Assembly (NCBI RefSeq): GCF_009184865.1
Contig: NZ_CP045096.1
Span: forward strand, 8,680,001 to 8,744,000
Direction of reading: 5' to 3'
DNA from: Streptomyces phaeolivaceus
Lineage (GTDB): Bacteria; Actinomycetota; Actinomycetes; Streptomycetales; Streptomycetaceae
DNA length: 64,000 bases
Part shown: positions 1-6,752 of the stretch, one piece after another
Position numbering within the stretch: position 1 is the first letter of the stretch
Layout of the letters: every line of letters starts with the position of its first letter
Position numbers and translations under genes: made by a program
The notes under the pieces: model-generated
Told to the model about the DNA's origin: nothing
The model's database searches: none
Seen by the model: only the letters and a program-made list of their open reading frames with translations

Positions 1-48
1 GGAGTTCCATGTGCCCCCTGATGGTGGGCCGTGGATCCATGCGCCCCC

Positions 49-1158
49 TCAGCTGGGGCGGGGTTGCATTGCCAGGGCTATGTGGCGGGACATGGTGTCC
101 ATGGCCTGGGCCTCGGCCAGGGAGAAGGCCGGGCGGGGGCCCGCGCGGAAGAGGGTCAGGACGGCCTTGACGTGCCCGTTCGGGGTAGGGAGGGGCACCG
201 TCAGCAGTGATGTCACGTCGGCTCTCACCAGGACCGGGGCGCCGGTGGTGTCGTGGCCGAAGGCGGTGGGGTCGGCCGGGCGGATCTGGAGGGCGGGGGA
301 GCCGGCCCGCGCGGCGTCGACGACGAGGGGGCAGGTGGCGGGGTCCTGGGTCATCAGGAGCTTCGCCTCGCGCTCCGAGGGGGCCAGCACCGTCGTACGG
401 GTGAGGCCCGGGGCCGTCGTGTCCGCGATCACCCAGTCGGCGAAACGGCCGTGCAGGACATGGGCCGCCCGGTCCAGGGCCGCGTCGGAAGGGGCGCCGA
501 GCAGCGCCGTGGTCATGGCGTCGACCAGATCCATGAGGGCCGCGTGACGGGTGGTCTCGGTGAGGTTGGGCAGCGGGCGGAGCGGCTCGACGGCGGGCAT
601 CCGGTGCCCGGCGGGCTGCAGGGTGACCAGCACGGTGTTGCGCGGCTCACCGCCGGGACGCAGCGCGGTGAGCGTGGCGCGCACCGGGAGCGAGGGGCGC
701 TGCTGGAGGAACACATTGAGGCTGCGGTCGCCCTCGCCGCGCGCCACGGCCGCCGCCTGCGAACGGAACGCGCCCCGGTCGGAATGGGCGAGGAACCCGC
801 TCAGCGGACGCCCCGTCGCATAGCCGGACCGAACACCGGTGAAGGCGGTCGCGGCCCGGTTGAGACGGCGCACCACCGTCTCACGGTCCACCAACAGCAC
901 GGGCAGCGGCAGACTTTGGAAGACGGTCTTCAGCAACTGGTGTTCCCGCGCGGCCGACGGGGCGCCGCCGACCTGTCCCGATGTGCTCAGCCGCTCGTAC
1001 CGGGGCCACAACCGGTCGGCCGCGTGGTCGAGTTCGAAGATCGCCGCGTCCAGGACCGTCGGAAGATCACCGGTCGGTACCGAGCGGGCCGCCTTGAGCT
1101 CGGCGACCCGGCGCACGAAGTCCGCGAGTTCTTCACCGAATTCGTCCGTCTGCGTCAT
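49..1158 (-). CDS. PAS and GAF domain sensory protein
   Basis: The 369-residue soluble protein has a PAS-like segment around residues 75-190 (FQSLPLPVLLVDRETVVRRL followed by N-A-A-T-A-F-T-G) and a GAF-like segment from about 205 to the C-terminus. No kinase, phosphatase or DNA-binding domain is visible and there is no signal peptide or membrane helix. It is probably a cytoplasmic signal-sensing adaptor. It is divergent from a GAF-ANTAR regulator across 117 bases, so the two may work together. The start is the ATG at 1158; its ribosome binding site is weak. Ligand and partner cannot be told from sequence. Confidence 0.75.
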   Translation of the reverse strand: MTQTDEFGEELADFVRRVAELKAARSVPTGDLPTVLDAAIFELDHAADRLWPRYERLSTSGQVGGAPSAAREHQLLKTVFQSLPLPVLLVDRETVVRRLNRAATAFTGVRSGYATGRPLSGFLAHSDRGAFRSQAAAVARGEGDRSLNVFLQQRPSLPVRATLTALRPGGEPRNTVLVTLQPAGHRMPAVEPLRPLPNLTETTRHAALMDLVDAMTTALLGAPSDAALDRAAHVLHGRFADWVIADTTAPGLTRTTVLAPSEREAKLLMTQDPATCPLVVDAARAGSPALQIRPADPTAFGHDTTGAPVLVRADVTSLLTVPLPTPNGHVKAVLTLFRAGPRPAFSLAEAQAMDTMSRHIALAMQPRPS

Positions 1159-1275
1159 GCGACGAAAGTAATGCCTGGGAGGCGTTCACGGGGGAGGGGG
1201 CGGCGGGATCGAAAGCGGCACGTTCGTTTTCCGTGCGGGGGAGCGGGCAGGCGACCCGAAGAGGAGGCGTGCGTC

Positions 1276-1992
1276 ATGCCGGAAAGCGAACAACTCGGCC
1301 GCGTGGGCCGGGAATCGGCGGAATCCGCACATCCGGGCAGAAGACTCTCCGAACTCGTCGAACAGGCCGCCCGCTGCACCAGCGACTGCTGCGGAGCCAG
1401 CGGCATGGTCTCCGATTGCGGCACCGAGCGGCCCGCCGCCGTCACCCACCCCGACCTCGCCGGACTCGTCGCGGTCCAACTGCGCTCGGGCGACGGGCCG
1501 ATCCCGGCCGCGCTGGAGCGCGGTGAGCCCGTCGACTCCGCCGATCTGCTGCGGGAGGAACGCTGGCCGGCGTACCGGGCCGTGGCCCTCGACGCGGGCG
1601 TACGGTCCAGCGTCACCCTTCCCTTCAGGCGGGCCGGTCTCACCGTCACCCTCAGCCTCTACAGCTTCCGCCCGCACACCCTGGACGGCGCCCCGCACGG
1701 CCCCGCGCGCGCCCTCGGCGACCTCGCCGCCACCTGCATCGTCCGTGACCGCTCCTACCGGGCGGCCCTCACCGAGCTGGACCAGCTCGGCGCCGCCCTG
1801 CGCTCCCGGCCGGTCGTCGACCAGGCCTGCGGCATGGTCATGCATGTCCTCGGCTGCGACGCCGACACCGCGTTCACCGTCCTGCGCCGTATCTCCCAGG
1901 GCACCAACCGCAAACTGTCGGACGTCGCGTCGGCGGTGGTGGAGAAGAGGGGCCGGGGCCTGGAGCGGGAACTCGTCTCGCTCTCCGGCTGA
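1276..1992 (+). CDS. GAF-ANTAR antiterminator-type regulator
   Basis: The product is 238 residues with a GAF-like domain at about 22-150 and an ANTAR domain at about 163-225 (RPVVDQACGMVMHVLGCDAD and the aromatic/Leu pattern after it). ANTAR domains bind paired hairpins in nascent mRNA and prevent termination. The ATG at 1276 was chosen because GAGGAGG lies 8 bases upstream; a longer upstream reading frame exists but is antisense to the PAS/GAF gene. Streptomyces genomes carry many such proteins. A PAS/GAF protein next door is a plausible signalling partner; this is inference. Confidence 0.82.
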   Translation: MPESEQLGRVGRESAESAHPGRRLSELVEQAARCTSDCCGASGMVSDCGTERPAAVTHPDLAGLVAVQLRSGDGPIPAALERGEPVDSADLLREERWPAYRAVALDAGVRSSVTLPFRRAGLTVTLSLYSFRPHTLDGAPHGPARALGDLAATCIVRDRSYRAALTELDQLGAALRSRPVVDQACGMVMHVLGCDADTAFTVLRRISQGTNRKLSDVASAVVEKRGRGLERELVSLSG

Positions 1993-2022
1993 GCGCACCG
2001 GCTGAGCGCACCGGGCGTCCGG

Positions 2023-2063
2023 CCGGGGCGTCCGCCCCGGTGCCGCACCGGGTGTTCCGGTGC
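2023..2063 (+). terminator. Two consecutive hairpins after the ANTAR gene
   Basis: CCGGGGC (2023-2029) pairs with GCCCCGG (2034-2040) and GCACCGG (2045-2051) pairs with CCGGTGC (2057-2063). They lie 31 bases after the stop codon. There is no clear T-run, as is common for Streptomyces terminators. Confidence 0.5.
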
Positions 2064-2200
2064 GCCGTCACCCGCTTGGCGGCCCCGCGTCCCGCAAATG
2101 GTGCCCGGCCGCGCGCGCCCCGCCGGGCTCGGCGCTCTGATGGACGCGGGGCACGGCCGTCGTGCCCCACCCGCCGGAGCCGGCCGAAGGAGCCCCGCCC

Positions 2201-2911
2201 ATGCCCCCGCCCCCCATGCCTCCGTCCCCGCCCACGCGCCCGCCCCTGCGCCGCGGCGCCCACGTCCTGACCTCCGCCGCGCTGATCGGCGCCGTCCTGT
2301 CCGCCACCGCCCCGTCCGCGTACGCGGACCCCGCGGCCGAGGTGAACCCGCACTCCGTCGAACCGGGCGGCACGCTCACCTTCTCCGTCTCCTGCGACCC
2401 GACCGGCGGCCCCGCCCCCGAGACCATCGACGCCAGCTCCCAGGCCTTCGAACAGGGCACCGTCACCCTGCAACGCCTCCCCGGCAACGACGACTCCGCC
2501 GGCGGACCCTCCTACCAGGGCACCGCCAAGATCGCGCCCGCCGCGGACTTCGAGACCGGCGTCGCGGCGGCGAACTCCGCCACCGAGTGGGGAGTGGACG
2601 GCATCTGCCCGGCGGCACCCGGCGGTGAGGGCAAACAGTGGAGCGCCGCCTTCGCCGTCTCCCTCGGCGGCGGCGACGACCCGTACCACCCGACCCACCA
2701 GCCGACGCATCAGCCGTCCCACCGGCCCACGCACGAGCCCACCCATCACGCCACGCACCCCGCCGCGCCGGTCCAGCGCGGTGTCCACGCGGGCGGCGGC
2801 GGGGCCTTCACCGACTCCGTCCCGGCGATGGTCGCCGGCGGCCTCCTCATCGCGGGCGCACTCGGCGCCGCCGTCCACCGACTGCGCCGCCGTGACCGGG
2901 GGACGCCCTGA
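2201..2911 (+). CDS. Secreted, C-terminally anchored surface protein of unknown function
   Basis: The 236-residue product begins with a proline-rich stretch and RR, then a hydrophobic signal segment ending near SAYADP. An Ig-like exported domain follows. Around residue 167 a His/Thr/Pro stalk made of repeated P-T-H triplets appears (HPTHQPTHQPSHRPTHEPTH), then a transmembrane helix (VPAMVAGGLLIAGALGAAV) and an RRRDR stop-transfer tail. No LPXTG motif is present. The ATG at 2201 was preferred over the GTG at 2162 because AAGGAG lies at 2187-2192. The TGA stop lies inside a 38-bp tandem repeat array. I cannot assign a function. Confidence 0.72.
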   Translation: MPPPPMPPSPPTRPPLRRGAHVLTSAALIGAVLSATAPSAYADPAAEVNPHSVEPGGTLTFSVSCDPTGGPAPETIDASSQAFEQGTVTLQRLPGNDDSAGGPSYQGTAKIAPAADFETGVAAANSATEWGVDGICPAAPGGEGKQWSAAFAVSLGGGDDPYHPTHQPTHQPSHRPTHEPTHHATHPAAPVQRGVHAGGGGAFTDSVPAMVAGGLLIAGALGAAVHRLRRRDRGTP

Positions 2912-3076
2912 CGCGCCGGAGTCACCAAGACGGACGGAAGGGCCCCTGACGCGCCGGAGTCACCAAGACGGACGGAAGGGCCCCTGACGCGCCGGAGTCA
3001 CGAAGACGGACGGAAGGGCCCCTGACGCGCCGGAGTCACCACGACCGAAGGGCCCCTGACGCGCCGGAGTCACCAA
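2908..3076. repeat. Tandem array, 38-bp unit, 4.5 copies
   Basis: Units start at 2908, 2946, 2984, 3022 and 3056. The first three periods are 38 bases and the fourth is 34 because of a 4-base deletion; the last copy is partial. Each unit begins CTGACGCGCCGGAGTCAC, which holds a short dyad (TGAC...GTCA). The first unit supplies the stop codon of the surface protein gene. Copies are nearly identical, so the array is recent or maintained. It ends about 165 bases before the aminotransferase-like gene. Confidence 0.9.
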
Positions 3077-3240
3077 CTCCCCCTGAACACGGGGGACACG
3101 AGGCCGTTGTGACCGGCGCAACCCGTACGGGGGCCATGGGGCGCGTGAGCCTGGGTACTGACCGGCCGAGGGTGCGTACGCCGCCTGCCGGGGCGTGACG
3201 TCGCCCCCGGGCAACGCACAACGACAGCGCGGAGGCACAG

Positions 3241-4458
3241 ATGCGGCGGACGGATCCGGAAGGGCATGGTCCGGTCCGTTACGGCCCGCCCCTTCCCGCC
3301 CAGGGACTGCCCGTGCTCCCCGAACTGGCCGCCGTGCTCTCCGCAGCCGCGGCCCACCCCCACCCCGTACCGCCCGGTGGCGATCCCGCCCTGCTGGACG
3401 CCGCCTGCGGCTACTGGGACCGGCGTGGACTGCCCACCGCACGGGACAGGGCCGTCGCCGCCCCCGGCGCCCCCGCCCTGCTCCTCGCGCTGACCGCCGC
3501 GATCGGCGGCGACGTCCTGCTTCCCCGGCCGTGCGCCGCCTGGTGGGAGCCGCAGGCACGGGCGTTGGGAAGATCCGTGTTCCATGTGGCCACACCCGCC
3601 GAGTGCGGGGGCGTGCCGGACCCGTACGCGCTGCTGGAGACCGTGCGCAGGATCCGGGCCGAGGGCGGTGACCCCCGGCTGCTCGTGCTGTGCGTCGCCG
3701 ACGACCCGACCGCCACCGTGGCCCCGCCCGAGCTGGTGCACGAGGCCATGGAGGCGGCCCTGGGGGAGGGGCTGCACCTGGTCAGCGACGAGACCTGGCG
3801 CGACACCGTCCACGACCCGCACGACACCGTGCTGCTCAGCCCGGCCGAGATGCTGCCCGACCGGGTCACCGTCGTCAGCGACCTGGCCGGCGCCTTCCTG
3901 CCGACGGGCTGGCCGGCCGCCGTGGCCCGCTTCCCGGCCGACGGGGACGGTACGGGACTGCGCGACCGGGTCCTCGACGTGCTCACCGCGCTGGGCGCCC
4001 GGGTCGCCACCCCGGTCGCCGCAGCCGCCGCGTACGCCCTCGCCGAGCCCGCCCCCGTCACCGAACGGCTCACCGCCTCCGTACGGCTGCACGCCCGACT
4101 CGCCACCGCCGCGCACCGCGCCGTGGTGGGCGCCGGGGCGCTCGCCCTGCCGCCGCGCGCCGGACGGCATCTGTACGCCGACCTCGCCCCACTCCGCCCC
4201 GCCCTCTCCGCCCACGGCGTCGGCGACGCCCAGGAGGCGGAGGACTTCCTCACGGACCGGCTCGGGATGCCCGCGCCCGGCGGCCACCGGTTCGGGGACG
4301 ACCTCGGCGCGCTGCGCGTCCGGCTGTCCACCGCCCCGTTCCTCGGCACCACCGACGCGGAACGCGCCCAGGTCCTCGACGCGCCGGACCCGCTGGAACT
4401 ACCGCATGTGGAACGCGCGTTGACGCTCTTCGGAGCGGCTTTCGAGGACCTTCGATGA
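3241..4458 (+). CDS. Aminotransferase class I/II fold protein lacking the PLP lysine
   Basis: The 405-residue protein follows the fold-type I aminotransferase layout: an N-terminal arm, a conserved aspartate in VSDETW (D183), and VVSDLAGAFLPTGW (211-224), which aligns with the usual S-x-S-K-x-F-x-x-T-G-W-R motif. In that alignment the Schiff-base lysine is glycine (about residue 217) and the arginine after TGW is proline. The N-P-x-N-P-T-G loop is also altered (DDPTATV). The C-terminal arginine block (LRVRLST) remains. It should not act as a normal transaminase; a PLP-independent or regulatory role is inference. Its ATG has GGAG upstream. Confidence 0.75.
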   Translation: MRRTDPEGHGPVRYGPPLPAQGLPVLPELAAVLSAAAAHPHPVPPGGDPALLDAACGYWDRRGLPTARDRAVAAPGAPALLLALTAAIGGDVLLPRPCAAWWEPQARALGRSVFHVATPAECGGVPDPYALLETVRRIRAEGGDPRLLVLCVADDPTATVAPPELVHEAMEAALGEGLHLVSDETWRDTVHDPHDTVLLSPAEMLPDRVTVVSDLAGAFLPTGWPAAVARFPADGDGTGLRDRVLDVLTALGARVATPVAAAAAYALAEPAPVTERLTASVRLHARLATAAHRAVVGAGALALPPRAGRHLYADLAPLRPALSAHGVGDAQEAEDFLTDRLGMPAPGGHRFGDDLGALRVRLSTAPFLGTTDAERAQVLDAPDPLELPHVERALTLFGAAFEDLR

Positions 4459-4517
4459 CGAGGGTCCCTCGGGAGCGACCCGAAGTGACCCCCGGGCCCC
4501 AGCACCCCCCGTCCCAA

Positions 4518-4560
4518 AGGGGCGAGGGGAACTGCGCGATCAGCCCCCACGCACCCGCCC
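4518..4560 (+). repeat. Dispersed repeat, copy A
   Basis: This begins AGGGGCGAGGGGAACTGCGC and ends near CACGCACCCGCC, 60 bases after the stop of the aminotransferase-like gene. Related copies lie at 6593-6634, 8878-8926, 40594-40642 (inverted) and 40718-40774. Confidence 0.75.
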
Positions 4561-4591
4561 CCCCCCGCAACGCACCCGAGGTCCCGAGCTC

Positions 4592-5206
4592 TCAACGCAC
4601 AACCCGCCGCCACACACTCGGCACCACACTGATCAGCAACGTCAACACGACCGCCGCCAACACCCCTTGCCACGGCTCCGCGAACAACGACCCACCCAGA
4701 ATCCCGATCAACTGGTACGTCACGGCCCACGCGAGACACGCCGGCAGATTCCCCCGCGCGAACCGCCGCAACGGCATCTTCGCCATCAGACAGGCCAGCA
4801 TCACCGGGATCCGCCCCGCCGGCATCAGCCGGGACAGCACCAGCACGGCCACCCCGTGGTCCTCCAGCTTCGCCTGGGCCTGCGCCAGCCGGTCCTCCGG
4901 CGCCCGGCGGCGGATCGCCTCCAGCCACCGCGAACCGTTCTTGGAGCCCATCCCGCGCCGCCCCAGCCAGTACAGCGCGATGTCACCGAGGAACGCGGCG
5001 ACCGACGCCACCACGAACACCAGCAGCAGCGCGAACGGCGCCGCCTGGTGGAACGCCACCACCGCCGCCGAGCTGACCAGCGCCCCGGTCGGCACCACCG
5101 GCACCAGCGCCCCGATCAGCACCAGCAGGAACAGCGTCGGATAGCCGATCGCCTGCTGGGTCGACTGCTGCGGCAGGGGACTGCTCACGGCGGCGAGGAA
5201 GTTCAC
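4592..5206 (-). CDS. DedA family membrane protein
   Basis: The 204-residue protein has hydrophobic segments near residues 20-60, 65-85, 135-155 and 165-195, and the DedA/SNARE-associated core (FLGDIALYWLGRRGM, then SRLMPAGRIPVMLACLMAKM). DedA/VTT proteins act as lipid scramblases or help maintain the proton motive force and envelope. The start is GTG at 5206, overlapping the stop of the upstream metallohydrolase gene by four bases (GTGA), so the two are translationally coupled. Confidence 0.88.
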   Translation of the reverse strand: MNFLAAVSSPLPQQSTQQAIGYPTLFLLVLIGALVPVVPTGALVSSAAVVAFHQAAPFALLLVFVVASVAAFLGDIALYWLGRRGMGSKNGSRWLEAIRRRAPEDRLAQAQAKLEDHGVAVLVLSRLMPAGRIPVMLACLMAKMPLRRFARGNLPACLAWAVTYQLIGILGGSLFAEPWQGVLAAVVLTLLISVVPSVWRRVVR

Positions 5207-5976
5207 CGGGCCGCCCCCGGCCGTACGCTCTCGCCGTGTCCCAGCCGGTGCACGGCCACCTCGGGGGCGCGGGCGGCGGCGAGGCGCACGAACTCCTCGC
5301 CGGGGGCATGGAATTCATGGGGGCGCACGGCGTCCATCCCGATCGGCCAGTACGTGCCGTAGTGCACCGGAACCGCGCTCCGGGGCGCGAGCAGCGCAAG
5401 CGCCTCCGCCGCGCGCCCCGCGTCGAGATGCCCCTCGCCGAGGTACGGCCCCCAGCCGCCGACCGGCAGCAGCGCCACGTCGACCGGACCGACCTCCTTG
5501 GCCATCTCCTGGAACAGCCCGGTGTCCCCGGCGAAGTAGGTCCGCGCCTCGCCCTCGACGACGAAGCCGAGCGCGGGCGAACGGTGCGGCCCGACCGGCA
5601 GCCGCCGCCCGTCGTGCCGGGCGGGAACGGCACGTACGACCAGGTCACCGACCCTGATCTCGTCCCCGGCCGCCACCTCGGAGAGCCGTAGATGCGCCAG
5701 TCTGCGCAGCCCCGGCACCTGGCGCGACGCGCCCTTCGGCACCACCAGCCGGGTCCCCGGGGCGAGCCGGGTCAGCGAGGGGACGTGCAGATGGTCGGCG
5801 TGCAGATGCGACACGAGCGCGACGTCCGCGACCGCCGCCTCCGGCGGGGGAGGCGCACCCCGGCGCCTTCGCAGATGTGCGAGCCGGCGCGCGAACAGGG
5901 GGTCGGTCAGCACCCTCGTACCCGAGTCCTCCACGGTGCAGGTCGCGTGACCCCACCAGGTGATCTCCACCGGCAC
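5203..5976 (-). CDS. Metallo-beta-lactamase fold hydrolase
   Basis: The 257-residue protein has the metal-binding H-x-H-x-D-H motif as SHLHADH (H57, H59, D61, H62), a downstream histidine in RHDG, an aspartate in FAGDTG and a C-terminal histidine in PVHYGTYW. This matches the UlaG/RomA-like branch, which includes lactonases and N-acyl-phosphatidylethanolamine phospholipases. The GTG start at 5976 has AAGGAGG eight bases upstream. It is co-transcribed with the DedA gene, which hints at membrane lipid metabolism but does not prove it. Confidence 0.85.
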   Translation of the reverse strand: MPVEITWWGHATCTVEDSGTRVLTDPLFARRLAHLRRRRGAPPPPEAAVADVALVSHLHADHLHVPSLTRLAPGTRLVVPKGASRQVPGLRRLAHLRLSEVAAGDEIRVGDLVVRAVPARHDGRRLPVGPHRSPALGFVVEGEARTYFAGDTGLFQEMAKEVGPVDVALLPVGGWGPYLGEGHLDAGRAAEALALLAPRSAVPVHYGTYWPIGMDAVRPHEFHAPGEEFVRLAAARAPEVAVHRLGHGESVRPGAAR

Positions 5977-6055
5977 TCCGTTCGCCTCCTTCGCGCTACT
6001 CCCCCGAGCCTACGGGCTGGAGTAGGGTCTGCGGCCTGGGTCTGAGGGGGACACC

Positions 6056-6544
6056 GTGGCAGACAAGGGAGACATGAGTGGCGCCTCCGGTACGGCGTGC
6101 CGGGACGCCGCTCGCGGGTGTGGCGGCGCGGCGGGGCGCGGGGCCGTGGTGCGGGTCGCGGCCATAGCGAGCCTGACACCGCTGGAGGAGCTGGAGGCGG
6201 ATCCCTTCCTGGTGGACTCCCGAAGCCAGCACGCCATGTGCGCCGGCTGGGCCGCCGAGCGCGGCTATGTCGTGACCCGCGAGCTGCTCGTACGCGGTCT
6301 GCGCCCCGACCACTGCGCCCTGTGGGCCGATGTCGACGCCGGTCTGGTCGACCTCTTCGTCGCCCCCAGCCGCCGTGTCCTCGAACGCGCCCTCGCCTCC
6401 GTCGACGACTTCACCGCCGAGTGCGCCAGACGCGGCATCCGCGTAGAGACCGTCGGCCACGCCGAACCCGCCTACGACGCCCAGATGAAGGCCCACGTCC
6501 ACCGCCGCCTCTCGATGCCGACAGCGGGCTACGACGGCCGCTGA
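6056..6544 (+). CDS. Small protein with degenerate resolvase-like N-terminal domain
   Basis: The 162-residue protein carries DSRSQHAMCAGWAAERGYVV followed by a D-A-G-L-V-D-L-F-V block, which resembles the S-x-x-x-Q-x-x-x-C...GY-x-V pattern and beta strands of serine recombinase catalytic domains. The expected arginine-serine active-site motif near the N-terminus is not clear (VAAIASLTP), and there is no DNA-binding tail. It is therefore probably not an active recombinase. The GTG start has GAGGGGG just upstream. It is divergent from the metallohydrolase gene. The family call is tentative. Confidence 0.6.
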   Translation: MADKGDMSGASGTACRDAARGCGGAAGRGAVVRVAAIASLTPLEELEADPFLVDSRSQHAMCAGWAAERGYVVTRELLVRGLRPDHCALWADVDAGLVDLFVAPSRRVLERALASVDDFTAECARRGIRVETVGHAEPAYDAQMKAHVHRRLSMPTAGYDGR

Positions 6545-6592
6545 GCGGGGGACGAGGGCACCCTTTCGAGCGCCGGGGGCTTGCGCGCCCTG

Positions 6593-6634
6593 AAGGGGCG
6601 CGGGGAACTGCGCGAGAAGTCCCACGCACCCGCA
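6593..6634 (+). repeat. Dispersed repeat, copy B
   Basis: This copy begins AAGGGGCGCGGGGAACTGCG and ends near CACGCACCCGCA, 48 bases after the stop of the resolvase-like gene and in the same orientation as that gene. Confidence 0.78.
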
Positions 6635-6752
6635 GTCCGCAATGCACGGCACCCCCACCCCCTCCCCGGACCCATCTCCCTGCTTCCACGCCACCCCGAA
6701 ACGTCACCCCGGCGCCCCCACCCCGTATGACAGTCTGAACACAGGAAACGGG

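Noticed and set aside
2908..3076. Possible CRISPR array
   Set aside because: The units are directly adjacent with no unique spacers, and no cas genes are nearby; it is a simple tandem repeat.
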